Assembly (NCBI GenBank): GCA_013396755.1
Contig: VWZF01002534.1
Location: forward strand, 373,875-437,874
Length of the DNA stretch: 64,000 nucleotides
Source of the DNA: Sclerurus mexicanus
Lineage: Eukaryota > Chordata > Aves > Passeriformes > Furnariidae
Direction: 5' to 3'
Part shown: positions 11,601 through 25,380 of the stretch, piece by piece
Position numbering within the stretch: position 1 is the first letter of the stretch
Layout: each line of letters starts with the position of its first letter
Made by a program: the position numbers and the translations under genes
Notes under the pieces: generated by a model
Database searches by the model: none
What the model saw: the letters and a program-made list of their open reading frames with translations, nothing else
What the model was told of the DNA's origin: nothing

Positions 11601-14600
11601 GTTTAATACACTGATGTCTTTAGAACAAAATTCATCTGAGTCTGGAGGAGACTATTTCTCCCACTTTGGAAAAATAGGAGGTTGGAGAAGGGGGGTGGCT
11701 GGAGTTTCTCTCTGCCAAACAAGGCTTTGGAGTATTTAAATCTCTCTGTACACTGTAGGAAGCCTCGCTGGTCCTGAACATCTCTTTGAAAACACCCTTT
11801 GCACAGACAGGGCCTTGGTGTTTGTGGACAGGAAACTCAGAGATCCTTCAAAGTACAATCTTTATTCAGGAAAATTTTCAGCAATGGCTGGGGCATCACC
11901 AATCCTTCCATAAAGCTGCAGTAAATGCTTGTTTCTCTTGTAAGTTATGGAAGAAGTTTTTGCACACTTTAAATATTCCACATCTGTCACCAGGGCCTGA
12001 AAATGTTTCAGCACCCAAAGCACTGGTGATCCAAAACTTTCCCTTCAAATCTGGTGTTTTGAACCTACTCACAGAAAGAAAATCAGGCACTTTCTTAATG
12101 AATACAGTTTTATAAACCAAGGAATATTTTGCTGGGCTTAATTTAGGCATCAAACAAGTTAAAATGCAAAGCTCTTTCAGCATGCAAGGAACACCGAAGT
12201 GTTTAAAGTATCCAGGTAGATTAAACTGAGAAGGGAGCTGAGGAGAAAACACTGTCTCATGTTTCTCAGGAATCTTGTATTTTTTGTACAATTCAAAGCA
12301 AAATGGCGTCAGGAATTTCCACTGATGGGTGCACAGATTTGGGAATGCTGCATAGGAATTGTAAAGATTCCCAAAATCAGTTGGTTTGAGCAACAGATGA
12401 ACCCACCACCTATACTTGTCCAATGGTCTGTTAGCAGGGCTGGGAGAATCCTGCAGCTGGGATGACTTCTGGTTATCTCTTCGACCCAGACCAGGAGTTC
12501 TTGTTTTATGGAGAGTTGTTGCTGAACTAACCCTAGAGTTTGCATTCAGATGAGAGCTTTTCTGTCAGGGCAGATTCACAGCCAGCATCAGAGCTGGGTC
12601 AGCGTTTGGGTTTGGTTTGGGAAGCGGGTCAGTGAACTGTACACTCCCCCTACATATATCTGTGACTGGGAGGCCACTGGCAGCTGGAATTCTGAGCTGT
12701 GCCACCCGCCCTCCCTCTCACTGAACCTCAGAGACTGCTCCAGGTCACACACAAAGTGTGTGGCAAAGCCAAGAGCCAAACCAGCCTGACACGTGCCTTG
12801 GAGAGCCTTCGCTGAGCGCAACCAAGAGCAGGACCCGCTGGTGACAACACCAGTTTGTCCTCTGAACCATCGCTCCTCTGAAGGCTCCCTCGGGAGGGCT
12901 GGTCAACCCCTATGACACCAAACCTTAATGGCTTTTGCCAAGTGAATTAAGAGCCCTCACAGCTTCCATGCTGAGTGCTGTGGATCCTGACAACCTGTGT
13001 CAGTGGAGCAGTAAATCCCTCGGAAGCACGAGGAGGCAGCGAGGAAAAGAGCACGAAAGGTGAAAAGTGCTGTCACGTGTGCCCGAATTAAAATTCTAAG
13101 AAATCATTTTGGTGGGCGATTGTATAAATCAGCGATAAATAATTGAGGGAAAATGAATGATGTGGAAATATTTTCAAACTGCTAAAGCCTCAAAGCAAGT
13201 CTAAGGGAGTTTTCCTTGTGCTCCTGAAGCCGTGCTACTTAACGACTGTTCAACGGGATGCTAAGTCTAATGCAGATTATTATTATAGTAAAATCAAATT
13301 GATTGTAACACTGGCTTGCCTGGCACTGGAGCAAACTCTGTTTATCCGAGTTAATTCTTAGCAAGTTCCATTTACCTGACTAGTGTTCAGTCAATAAACC
13401 TGCCTCTTGTCAAAGTGTGCATCATGTCAGGGTCCTGCTGGATGCACCTCCAGCCCAGGACTCTGAAATGCTATCCCAGCCCAGCAAAACGGTCCTTTCA
13501 TCTGCCCCGAGTCGAGAATTGACGTGTTTTTCTTTTCCTCAGCTGTTAAAATCAAGAAGTTTATCAGCTTCTAGGCAGATCTGTACTGAAGCTTTTTTAC
13601 CAGGGGAGAATCTTGAATCCCATCCAGCGCCTTTAACAAATGCTGAATTGCAGAGAAGCACCTTCCAGCTGGAAGGGAACTTCATTATCTCGGGTTATTT
13701 GCCTCATGCTGCCCAAGAGTTCTGAGTCAAATCTGCAGGGCTGAACTCTCCACACAGTGCTGCTAAACTGGGCTAAATGACCTAATCTATCACTTCCCTC
13801 TCCCTGCCTTGTTGCATACACCTACATCCATCAGGAAACTTCAGCTAATCATCCCCATCAGGATGGGAGTGGGAGCTGGACATGGGAATTCTTACTCAGA
13901 GTTACATTCCTCTGGAACTCACTTCTCCTGGAACTCTACCTGACCTTTAGCTCCAAAAATGTTTCAGGATAAGTTATTGCCTCAGCCCCGCTTCCCCCCC
14001 TTCCTGCATAGCAGAAGGTGAAACAAAATGTTAGAGGAAACCTGGGTTCATTTGGCTTCATATCCATTGCAGCAAAAGAAGTCATGAGAATTCTGGTTTG
14101 CATTCTACTGTGATTAAGCTGGATAAAATTTTAGCTTGTGTTCAGCACTCTCCAGAGATCTTTGGGTCTGCAGTTTCTATTAGTCCAGATCTGCCTGCCT
14201 GCCCCTCTGCTTGTTGAATATTATCTACTTCTTCTGCCATCTCTTCCTACTTAGTACGCTGAATGAGAGCACTAATTAGACTCTGGTGCCAATTTACTGA
14301 TGCACCATCTTTTGTTCACCCCAAGAGAGAGGGATTAACAAAACACGACAGCTCTTCATCTGAGTTCCTGGCATATGATATTTGTTGTAATTCTGTCGTG
14401 AATGATATCTGCATAACATGCAATTATAGCCTTCTTTCCATATTGAAATCTACAGAGTATTCTTTCATTTCCCTTGAAGGACAATCATACCCTGTGCAAA
14501 TATCTTCATGGTTTTATGCCCACAGGAAGTTTCTAGACACTTTATTTATTTTATTTTTTTTTATGGTGGGTGGGAGAGAAACATTGACTTTTAAAGCCCC

Positions 14601-16620
14601 GTATAGTTTTTCTTCCTCTACAGAAACACATTGTCATTCCAGCTATGGCTATAGAGAAATTTGTTATGGTGAGATAAGCTGCACATGCAGTGCACTGTAA
14701 CAAAATTCAGAGTAATGAGGTAAGGGAGTATGTTTACAGTTTTAGCAGGGGCCCCCCACAGAATACAGGGTGACATGGGAACCTGAGGTGGTTGTGAATA
14801 ACCCATTTTATCTTTCTGCATAACAGTTATTGGCAGCACGGAGAGAATGAGTTCTGAAGGCGTGGAAGCCGTTCTGGTATAAAGCAAAGCAAAAGCAAAG
14901 CTGAATTTTAAGTGTTGTGAAACTTTGTGCGTGATCTGGTGGGGACAAGGGGAGAATGCTGTGAAATAGAGCACACGCTCCGTTCTCGCACTGGAGTAAC
15001 CCTGCAGACCAGGCCAAAGGCAGGGATGTTGTAATTCTGACTGTTCTGGCAAACACCAAAAAGAGCAGCTCAGGCCCAGCAGGATCTGCTGCAAGACATG
15101 GCAGTGATAAAAGAGGTGTGACCAGACTGGCTATCGCAGAGGTCTTGGCAATGACAAGTGATTCTCAAGGCCAACTGCAGGTCACTGATTTCCATCAGGA
15201 GTAGCTCATTACGTGCTAAATCGGCCAATGGGTATTTTATTCTTGGGTTATATTTGGCTCTGTATAGACCAGACCAAGGCAGACGAACCTGCCTTGTTTA
15301 TCATTATGGAGCTCCAGTGGATGGCTTTTAAGAAACTCTTCGCTGCCTTCTGAAGTTCACTCCTATAAAACAAATCCTCTGCTCTCAGTGACTTCACGTC
15401 CGTGTAATTTGAGCCCCGACAGAAGCGAAGTTGAGCCATTCAGTGTTTTGCAGAAAGGCACCAAAGCAAATCCGCCTTCCTGTTTGAGGGATGTTGTTGT
15501 GAAGCTGCTTTTTGATACTCACTGACTCCCAGCCCAGCATTCAGGGGACTGCCCCGTGTGCCCAGGGTAGGGCACAGACAAAGGGGAAAGTAAAGGGCTG
15601 GCAGGTACAGCCAGTGGGGACATTTCTGCCCCAGTGGGTCGGGTTGGTTTGGTTTAACCCTGAGCGAAGCCAATTAATGAAAACACCCAGCAAAAAAATG
15701 AGAATCCAAGAGCAGGAACAGCAGGGATTAATACATTCTCCTAGCAGTTGAAGGGAATCATAACAGAACCAGAGGTTTCTAGGATCTTGCTATGGAATTT
15801 TTGTCTTTGAGTCGGCAGCACTGGAAGGTTTGTGTTCCCCACACAGTGATAAATTCTCTTCTACAAACTGGACTGAGAAGGAGGAGGGAGGGAACGGGGT
15901 GGAATCAATTACAAACCATATCAGACATTTAAGTTTAAACACAAGACCTTGCAAAGGCTTGCATGAAATCTTACTAGCAATATAAACAGGCCTGGTGCCA
16001 AACTAAGCACCAGAAGTATTCAATAATAAAATACAGCTGTCTCCATTGGCACCTACCCATGAAAGTTTGTCATTTTTACTGTTAGAAATGCTGACAAAGA
16101 GAAATCTGAAAAATGAAAACATTTTTTCAGAAGAGGGAGGTTTTCATGAACTGCAACCTAAATATTCATTTAGCATTGGAACATTCCATAAAAATAATTT
16201 ATAACATAATTTCTTCTTAGAAACGCATTTTGACAGAGTTCTTTTCAAAGGCTTTGGTGGAGCTTGGCAGTGCTAGTAGCTCTGCTTTCAAATCCATAAC
16301 TCTTAATTATTAAAAGACTCTCCATACACTTCTCTTGGATTCTGGTGAGGCACATCAAAGCAGGGGCCCCTCTTTGCTTTGGCTCAGCACACACCCTGTC
16401 AGCTGAGGAGGAAAGGAGCCTAACCCGGCCCTGTGGGCTGAGCTGGGTGACCCTGGGACGCACAAACAGTCCCAGGAAATGTGCGGGGTTGGGAAGGAGC
16501 TCTGGGAGGGAGGCTGGGACCAACCAGACCCTGCCTGGAGGTGGCGAGCACCTGGGACTCGCTCCGTGAGCCCCGAGCCGTGCTCCCCAAAGAGCTGGGC
16601 TGTGAGATCCAGCCCATCTG
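8620..16620. other. Non-coding stretch, no supported gene
   Basis: About 8 kb without a recognised gene or repeat apart from the nuclear-receptor half-site cluster at 9626-9662. A 175-codon open frame on the - strand (11896-12423) was judged chance. 13050-13330 is AT-rich with many TAAT-type motifs and looks like possible conserved non-coding DNA, which would need cross-species alignment. A T-rich low-complexity run lies at 14541-14562. Confidence 0.5.
9626..9662 (+). promoter_or_regulatory. Cluster of nuclear-receptor half-sites
   Basis: Four AGGTCA-like half-sites in the same orientation occur within 37 bases: AGGTTCA (9626), AGGTCA (9638), AGGTTCA (9650) and TGGTCA (9657). The last two, read as AGGTTC-A-TGGTCA, form an imperfect DR1 of the kind bound by HNF4, COUP-TF or PPAR:RXR. 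Individual half-sites are common by chance; the tight same-strand spacing is the only notable point. Confidence 0.25.
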
Positions 16621-16625
16621 AGGTA

Positions 16626-16838
16626 CAGAATCATGGAGCCCTGGAACTGTCAGGGTTGGAAGATCGTCCAGTCCAACTGCCAACCCAGCACTGCCACTGC
16701 AGCCCCTAAACCACTGACCCACATCAGATCCAGGTGCCTCAAACGCCTCCAGGCACGGGGACTCCACCACCTCCCTGGGCAGCCCCTTCCAGTGCCTGAC
16801 CACCCCAACAGTGAAAACATCTTTTCTAGTATCTAATA
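16626..16838 (-). mobile_element. CR1 LINE 3' fragment, - strand
   Basis: The + strand text is the reverse complement of a CR1 3' end. It opens with AGAATCATGGAGCCC and CAGGGTTGGAAGATCGTCCA, then runs through CACTGCCACTGCAGCCCC and ACTCCACCACCTCCCTGGGC to CTTCCAGTGCCTGACCACC and a final TCTAGTATCTAAT. It is about 210 bp, 5' truncated and non-coding. The internal text differs from the copy at 40507, so the two belong to different CR1 subfamilies. A TA/TG-rich simple repeat follows directly. Confidence 0.88.
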
Positions 16839-16850
16839 AATGTTCTGAGC

Positions 16851-16889
16851 CATATATATATGTGTATATACGTGTGTGTATATATATAA
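16851..16889. repeat. TA/TG-rich simple repeat
   Basis: Alternating purine-pyrimidine sequence of interrupted TA and TG dinucleotides, roughly symmetrical around ACGTG, adjoining the 5'-truncated side of the CR1 copy. It is prone to slippage and to hairpin or Z-like structure. No function is inferred. Confidence 0.85.
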
Positions 16890-16899
16890 TGGCTAATAA

Positions 16900-19800
16900 A
16901 TTTCTTTCTAGGTATGGCACTATAGGACTGTGCTTTAGCACCTTCCAAGACACCTTCAGAGGTTTCTACTTGCTCTTTAATCAAGCAAAATAAGAGCATT
17001 ATTTGCCAGTTAAAGAACGATTTAGCCATTGGATTATACACCTTTTTTAGAAGTATCTTATGGTGTAGGAGGGAACACTTTCCCTGCATCACTCCATGGA
17101 CTTCTGGTCCATATGAATCCAAGTTTCTTCTTTCCAGTGGTGAAGACGCGCTTTCTGCTCTCCCAGATGTGCTCCCTAGTTTTGCTCAGGCCTGATTTTG
17201 GATTCCTGCCGCTGATCATGGTTGGCTGAAGGATGATCAGGCAGCAACTGCATTACTAAACATAAATTTAAAAAAAACACAGTAATTTTATTCTTACTTA
17301 TATTTTCTTCTCTCCCTTCACCCCTTTCTGCCCTCGCTACATCGCTCTTGGTCCGCTGGAAGTTTCTTTTCCTTCAGAAGTAGCTGATAAAGCTCAACTC
17401 TTCTGGTGGCTAAAAACCATCCTCCACCTGGGTGAACTACTGCAAACTTGTGAGACAAAACTAGCCGACCGTCTTCACAAAGAGTTTTCCCTCTTCCCAT
17501 GATGTCTTCCATTCATCCTGGAAGGTCTTCCACAACCTGTTTGCACTTCTCGTGTCCCTAAGGAGTCAGAAGGAAACTTAATGGTCCCACCTCAGAATTC
17601 TGTAGACTTTCCTGTGACTAAAATCCTGTCTTTTAAAGGAATAAAAGCAACAACAAAATAATAATAATAGGTTTTCTGGACTTGCAGTGACAATGAAGCG
17701 ATGTATTTGCTTGTTCTTCAGACGACCTGCTCTCAACTGTAGTGTACATTCATTTTCTTTGTACCAAGACTGAGGTCTTTAAACTCAGAGACCATTAAGT
17801 GTGTAGAATTCCAGACTAGTGCATAGGGAAAAACCCAGTAAAATGCTCCTCTTGTTAAAATTACAGTTCCTGTACTGTTCTGCGTAAAATACTGCAGTCA
17901 TAAAACTCAGATTGAAAATTATATGATCAGTCTCAAAGCAACTGCTGTCAACAGCTCTCCCTGTCAGTCGTGTGCAGTTTAAGCACTGATTAAATTCTAC
18001 AAAGATGGTCAAAGATGACATTTCAACATTGTAGAGCTGGCTGGGCTCTGGGAGTGCCTTGAGCTTGCAGGTTATGCACAGGCCAGCAATTATTAATGTT
18101 TAACTGAAGGACATTGAAAGTAATGAGAAGACGCTGTAACTTTAAAGGAGTAATTTCTTTAAAGGCCGAGTGAATGTTATCATTTATTTTTTTTAAATTC
18201 CATATTTATTCCAGCTCAGTCCTTAACTGCAGCCATGCCGTGTAATAATAATGGAAGTGCTCAGACAGCAATTTACCACTGTGCTCGAGGCCCTGTCAAA
18301 GCACGTGGAGCGATGCCATAATCAAATTCATAATGTCTTATCTTCTTCAGATAAAGTAATCATCAAAGGGGTACTGGCATGAACAGAGAGAAAATCCAGG
18401 GCTCAGACATGCTCTAATGTAGTGAGCTGTGACACAAATTGGGCTGTCCCTGCTTTGCCTTTCTTCTCTCTGTGTTTCCCATTGCTCTGCCAAAGAAACG
18501 CTTCTGCCTTTGTTTCGGAGCATCTTCTGAGGCAAAGGATGTTTCTAAAGGGAAAAAACTGGAAAGGGTTAAAATTTCAGAGTGAGATGTTGGTGTTGTG
18601 TCCCCCCCTTTTTCTTTTAGCACAGTTATTGGCTGGCAGTAAAGAGAGCAAATCCACAGACTTGAGATTTTCAGTTAAATCAATAAAATATTGTTTAAAA
18701 AAATGGAGTTAAGTGCATTATCTGTCCATTTCTCCATTATGGTTTGCCCTCAATCATGGAAGTGAGACCGAGGTTCCCAAAAGGCAAATCACATTTGTAG
18801 TTAACCTAAAGCAGCTTTCCCAGAGCAGGGGACTATTGAGGGTCTCTTCTCTCCTTGCTCATTAAGCACGTGCCTGTCACTGAGTGTGTTAGTCATATTG
18901 CTGAAGTCAATGGAATGGTATGGGGTTAAAGGCAGCTGCTTAGGTATAAAATATCCATAAGGAAAACAGGAAAGGAAGCCACTGTTCAAGGGCAGCAATA
19001 TTTAAATATAAATATTTCCAGTCGTACAATAAAATACACAGGGAAGGATTCAAAAGGTAGTGAAGTCATTAAAAGGATTGTTGTCTTTGTGGGATTTTTG
19101 TCTTTTAAACTTGTTCCCCTGACATTTGGCTCAGGCCACCTCGAGCACTCTTTGTGCACTTGCTTGGAGTTGTTTCTGGTTTCGGCATTTGCTCAGGTCT
19201 TGATGCTGAGCACTCCAGTGATGTGTGTGAGGCCCAGGCTCTGCATCCCTGCCGTCCTCTCTGAGTGTTTATGGACTGCAGGGTGATTAAAGGCAGTTTT
19301 CCAGGGAGCTGAGCAATTCCAGCTGCCCTGGACTGCAGCGAGAAGGGCACAGCAGTGCCAGGCTGTGTCCTTGTCACGATGGTAATTTTATGTAATTAGG
19401 AAATATCTGTTGTCCTCTAATATACAGAAACAATTAAACCATACAGTGTTTGCATTTCCAAGGACTTCTGCACCTGTAATAAGGAAAGTACATACGAACC
19501 AAGGATTTTCAGCCTTCCCCTCAAACATTGCTCTGTTTGATTTTAGCGAGTCACTCACATTTTTATTAGCTAAAATGAATAATCATCCTTCAAAAGTTGC
19601 AAAAAAAGTTGGATCATTAAGGGGCCCAAGTGCAGATTTTAAAAAATGTTATCTTCAATCTATTTTAAGATATGTAGAGCCCACAAGTGTACTATTCTGA
19701 CGGCGGAAAAACACACAAAAAATCAGTATGAAAATGTACTGCGACACTACAGAATACTAATCACTCCTACACAGAGAGAGCCTTCATTTTATCTGCTTTT

Positions 19801-22190
19801 GCAGGAGGTTTTTATAAAGTCAGATTTTAGAACAACTAAAACCCAGTACAAATGAAGGAGACAAAGCTTTGCACTTGAACAAAGGAATGTTTCCTCAAAA
19901 AATAACAATGACGATCTGGTTTGTGCTTTTATAGCTGTGCATATTGTAGATGATGGATAGATGGTTACATGGGGAGAATGTATAGTGGGCTGGTTATGTT
20001 CTCCATTAGAAAATTCCCAGGCAACTGAGCCTCAGTGCAAACTCATGTGGTGTGAGGGCTGGCAGATTGGGCTCATGGTGGGTTCTCGCCTCACTCCTGC
20101 TCTGAGTGGTGGCCAAACGTCACTTACCGTTCACCAAAGGGAGAATGATCCCTCCTGGCTTCTGGCTGTAAAAGTTTAGGAAGCAGCTCCTCCCTTTCTC
20201 GTGACCTTGGACATACCAAGTCTTGCCTTTCAAAGAAACAGTCTCTGGAACCTGGATAATCCATTTGACCTGACCTTGAGCAGAGAATCCTTCCAGGGCT
20301 TGGGGTTTTTTGGAGCAATTTGTCATTTTGTGCTATGACTTTACAGGACACAAGTTCTGGTCCGCCCTCAGATTCCTTGGCATGGCCAAGGGCCAGAGCT
20401 GTTTGAGTGCTGGTCAGGGGAGAACGTGCTTTGGTTTCCTGCTGAGGGCAATTGTCAGTGGCCACTGTCTGAGTTTAGGAGAGAAGCACTAAAAGAAAAC
20501 CCCAAAACCGCCCCAAAGCCTGTCCTGATTTATTTTGATGAATTTAATCATTTGCCCCTGTATCGCATCAATATTTTAACTGAAGGATTTTCTTGTCAAT
20601 AGCTCCTTTGATACTGTGGATGAGAAAACCATCAAAAGGCTTTAGAGGGATTTCTTACCTTGGTGTTGCCTTGTTCATGATGATGACAGAATTTGGGCTC
20701 CGGATAAATAAATCCTGATTACGGTGGTGTGTTGGCTGTTTCACAGGAGGAGCTGTGACCAGCCCGTCTGTGGCTGAGCCAGTCCTGTCTGCAGCAGGAG
20801 AACCACGGCTTGGCTGTGTGGAACCAGTGTCCTGCTCCACTGCCAGCCCCTGCCTGCCTTCCTCCACTCCATCCTCACTGTTCTTTCCTTCACTGTCTCC
20901 TCAGGGTGCGTTTTTGGGGCACAGTTCACTACACCTCTTCCTTCTTTTGCTTTAGCCAGTAACACCCATCAGATGGGAAAAAAAAATAAACTTATCTTCA
21001 CTTAACTCTGAAATGCTGTGTTCTTACATCCCAAGTACGGACTTCACATATTCTGTGACACCAGCTACTAAATTCAAAGGGCAGAGCCCTTTGTGGAAAG
21101 TCCTGATGCTTTCAGTCCCTCAAGTAAATGGCACTGAGGTAGAAGAGTCCATGTCACCAATTCCCATCTATTATCCGTATGCACAACAAGCTGGTTTCTT
21201 CCAGTTGTGATGTTTAAGGAGTTACAACAGAGAACTATGGTGGAACAATAAGTGGCCTACACATATTTGTCTAAGGGTTGTTTTCCTTGCACATGTTGCT
21301 AAAAACATGGTCCACAGAGCACTCAAAACGAGACACTGATGCTTGGCTTTGGAAAATTCTGTCTCAGCGCCACGAGGCAGATCTGACCTCAGTGCGCCGT
21401 GTTTACCAGCAGGATCTAAACAACCAGAATAAATCATTGTCAGTGACAGCGACACGAAATTAATCCAACAACCTTGAGAGCGTCATTACGATCTTTCACA
21501 CATTTTCTATCTTTTCAATGTCTAAGTGAAAGTCTTATTTCTATGCCCGAGTCCTTGGGGCTACAGAAAGCAAAACTATCAAAGACACCTACACATCTTC
21601 GCCTTGAGCAACAAATGAAGGCACACACAACAGAAGAGAAAGCAGATGGCCTTGCAGGTGCCCTGGAGAAGATCCTCCAGGTCACACTTGGTAGGTGGTG
21701 AAGAGGATCCATTCTGCAGTGTCTCTTGTAGACATTGCCTTCCTTATGCTTGTCTCAACAGCTGCTGGGTGATACCTTTGGGGTCTGATTCCTAATGTTA
21801 AAACTGCTGAATTTGTACAGGAAAGCGAATGCCTCGTGTTAGACATCAGCAAGGCAGGAGCTCTCTGTCTGATCTGGATCCCTGCGTTGCCAGTGCAGAG
21901 AAACAGAATGCTCGGAGCTCTTTGAGATGCCTACCATAAAATAATGTTGCATCACACGAGCTTCTTACACTGATAGGAGAGGAAGTTGTGGTGACTCGCT
22001 CAGACAGGGATTTCAACACTGTCGCTGTCCCAGACGAGGTGAGACGGGGCCTGCCCACAGCTCTGTGGGTATTGCCTTAATGAATCACAACCACAGAGAA
22101 CTCGCCAGTATTTTTAGAGATGGGAGAAATCCGATGGGTTTGGTTTCCTGGCAATACTTGAATGGGAAATGAATGAAATTAAATTCTGTG
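16900..22190. other. Non-coding stretch, no supported gene
   Basis: No recognised mobile element and no gene I can support. 18120-18360 is AT-rich with several TAAT-type motifs and could be conserved non-coding sequence. On the - strand, 20125-20326 and 20656-20792 are open segments next to good donor-like sites (see findings). TGACCTTGA at 20271-20279 is the reverse complement of the SF-1/ERR monomer site TCAAGGTCA. Confidence 0.5.
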
Positions 22191-22195
22191 GTAAT

Positions 22196-22330
22196 TTTGA
22201 AAACGGGTTTTTTTTCAAATTTTCACTGATGTGAAATTTTTTAAGTTTTTGTTTCTTTGGAGAGTGTCATTTTGACGTTCCACTTTGAGGTTTGAGAAAA
22301 ATGCATTTTAAGCCAGTATTTAAAAGATTT
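22196..22330. repeat. AT-rich sequence, possible old dispersed repeat
   Basis: The segment is dominated by AAAATTT, TTTTCA and GTCATTTTGACG motifs. Its reverse complement contains AACGTCAAAATGACAC, resembling the AATGTCAAAATGAAAC motif at 25380-25400. The similarity suggests both are remnants of one old AT-rich dispersed element in opposite orientations, but low complexity alone could give the same impression. Confidence 0.25.
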
Positions 22331-23559
22331 GAAACAAAAGCTGACCTCAAACAGAAAAGGGGATGGTTTCATGTAAAGATTTGTAATGATCCTTTTCAAA
22401 CTCTTAAGCATTATTTAAAATGAAACAGTCATTAAAAATTAGTGTGTCATTCCTGTTGGATTCTTCCTCTTCCCAGAAAAAAAAGGTTGGACATGAGAAA
22501 TTTTCCCACTTTGAGTATCTTGTTTCTGGATAGGATGGTGCGTGGGAGAAAGGTGCAAGTAATCAGTGCTGGGAACAGATGTTCCTTACAGATGTTGGTC
22601 CTGCCCAGTGTTTGTGTTATCCCATAACTAGTTCTCTGTTACACTGCACAGGCTCTTAACCCCTTGACTTCTTGAGTCAGAGTATGCCACAAGTTCATTG
22701 TATAAATATGTCACAGTGTTAATGCAGCTCCTGGATTTTGCTTTTTTTCCTCCCTTCTTTTTCCTGAGGCTCAGAACTACTAATGAAATCAGACTGAGAC
22801 TTAAGTAGGTTTCTGACACCGTGTCCCCAAACTCCCTTTCTGCTCAGCCCAAAGATTTGTTTCTTCTCTCTTTCTCCAAACAACTTCCAGAGGAGGCACC
22901 AAGCCAAATATTTAGAACCAATTTTATTTAACTGGCATTCCTTGGAAAAATAAAAGTTAACTCTCTTGAGATTCTCCATCAATTAAAATGAATCTCTCTT
23001 AGCTCTAATCAATCAAGTTGCAGTTTAAAAGTGCTCCCACTGCTCTCCTGCTGCAGCAGAGCCCAGATCCAGAGCCCCTTGTGCTGCTTCCCTTGGCCAA
23101 GATGCACCCAAAGAACTCCATTGAATTACTGAAGAATTTTCCAGCTGTCGTGTCTTCTCCTTCAGTGAAGAGGCAGGAAAGGGACATCAAACTCCTGGTC
23201 CAACATTAAACATGTAGAACACTCTCCTTCATAGGGCTGGGCAAGTGGGACAACTTGTAAACGAAAGCAAGACAACACGGGCTGGCTGATGTCCAGAATT
23301 GGTCTCTGGGGAGGACTTTAGGAGTGGTAACTAACCAGGAGTACCCACAGCCTGGCAGTGTTTAATGGAATGTTGGCAGACGTGCTGTAAAGTCCTCATA
23401 AATTAGTAATGATAATTAATTAATAATAGTCCGCATTCATGTGAAACATTCCTTGCTGCAATTTACTTCTCATCCTGCTAAGCATGGACATGGGGAACTG
23501 TTTATCTTCTAGAGATCTACCTTTGTGTAGGCTGCTCTTGGATCCTCCTCCCACCTCAT

Positions 23560-24130
23560 CCTCTCTACATTCCAGCCAGATTTCCTCCGGCCCCTGCTCT
23601 GTGGTTCTCTTATGGAACTCCTCTGTGTTCTCTCCCAGCATCCACAGCCTTCTGGGAGTGCCACCCCCACTGCAGGTGAGGCCCCAGGGTGAGCTGAGGC
23701 CTTCCAGATGATGAGTAGATCTGAGGGATTCCCTCCCATGTCCCAGAAGTGATGCCACCTTTCAGAAACTCGTGTGAGGTTGGTGGCTCTTGCTCAGCTT
23801 GTGCTCTCTGGGAACACCTGGATGGTTGGTTGGTCCCCTGATCAGTGTAACCAGCTGTTCTCACCTGCCTGTAGAACCTTCCACCCCTCACTGAATTCAT
23901 TTACTCATTCTAATTCACCAGTTTGTCAAAGTCCTTTTACATTCTTATGGCTTTGCAGCATTTTTTGGTGTGTTCTCATCACCAAAATCAACGGTGAAAA
24001 TACTGACCAGTGCCAGGGGAAGGATTGCACCACACATATCATCCCACTGACCATCACCACCTACAGAGGATTTTATGGCCAGTTTGTCATTAATTTTATA
24101 GACCTAGACTATGTTTTCCCCATTTACTTT
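23560..24130 (-). mobile_element. Old, heavily diverged CR1 LINE relic, - strand
   Basis: Read on the + strand, the order of segments follows the reverse complement of a CR1 second open reading frame. ACTCCTCTGTGTTCTCTCCC, GGTGAGGCCCCAGGGTGAGC and AGATCTGAGGGATTCCCTCC come first. CACCAGTTTGTCAAAGTCC and AACGGTGAAAATACTGACC with CAGTGCCAGG follow. These parts correspond to the later portion of the reverse-transcriptase ORF. Many substitutions and stops show it is long dead. The boundaries are approximate because the edges fade into unique sequence. Confidence 0.6.
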
Positions 24131-25380
24131 TGATACACCATACGAAACATTGAAGTTATTAATATCAATAGCTATGAAACCTGCACCTTTTTTCTTCACG
24201 TGGAGCAGAGTTGGTCCATCAATAAGAGATGGACCAAGTGTAAAGTAAGCAGTGGGAATGCAGAGAAGGGAGGACAGTAGTAGGACCTCTTTCCTTGATG
24301 CTGACTAATCCCTGGATCAGGTGAAATTTCACCCTCATCTTCATTCTTCTCTTAGTTGCTTATAAAATCAGATTTGGTGGTTTATTGTAATACTTCTTTG
24401 GTGATTCAAGATGTTTGACCTCTTATTTTCTGGCTCCCCTCCCACCCCCCAGATACAGATGAGATGTTGGGATAGACCTTTTCCAACCACCTGCAGCTTG
24501 ACCTGCTTTCCACGGAGGGCAAATCCTCCATGATCCCACCAGCAGCTCTGGGGTTGCTTTGGGCAGTTCGTAACACACCCTGAGACAGAACAAATGACAC
24601 ACAATGCCTGTGAAATATTTCACTGCTCTCGAACTCGCTGGAGCTGCAGAATCTCCACCCTCAGCCATGGAACGGCGCACTGTCCCAGCTCATCTACTGA
24701 TTGATCTAATCGATCTCCAGACCTCCAGCTCGTCACGTTGTTCAGCTGATGTTATTTCAGGAAAAATATTTAGGCTCCTTTCCTAAGTTTTAATAAATCT
24801 TCATAAATAAAAACCCACACCTGTTCCCCGGCCAAGACCAAGTCCCAGACATGTGTGGGAACTGGACCCTCTGCTGGTGATGATCTTCAGCAAAGATTTT
24901 AGCCCATTGCAAATACAAAATAAAACCCATTAGCCCAAACAGCAGCTGAAGAAGCTGAAGTCACATGTTTTATCTCATGCTTCTGGTGGGCTAAAAGGTG
25001 CACCTAAAATCATTCTGACTCACAGTCATTTATTAAGATGCAAGAACCCATTTGTGAACCTGACCATAAGATTTATGAACACCCACAAAACCTATTAAGC
25101 ATCGATGTGATGTTTAGAAATTTAGGCAAAACTTCTCTTTCTCTTATGAGTAATCAACTAGAGAAAAACTGTTGTGAGTTCAAACAAAAGTGATCTTTTC
25201 AGGGAAACACTAAAGTTCCATTGGATCAATGGGAAATATTTCATTTGACCTGAACTGAAATATTTCAGCTTGGTTTTCAGCTCTTTAGCTTGTCTTAAAG
25301 AAGGTTGGTTTTTTAAACATTACCTGAACTTTTACGTGAAAAATATGAATTTGAAAAAAACCCCACACTTTCAACTGGGA

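Noticed and set aside
11896..12423. 175-codon - frame
   Set aside because: No recognisable motif; length is within chance expectation.
16420..16953. 177-codon - frame
   Set aside because: It runs through the CR1 copy at 16626-16838 and the TA/TG repeat, so it cannot be a genuine gene.
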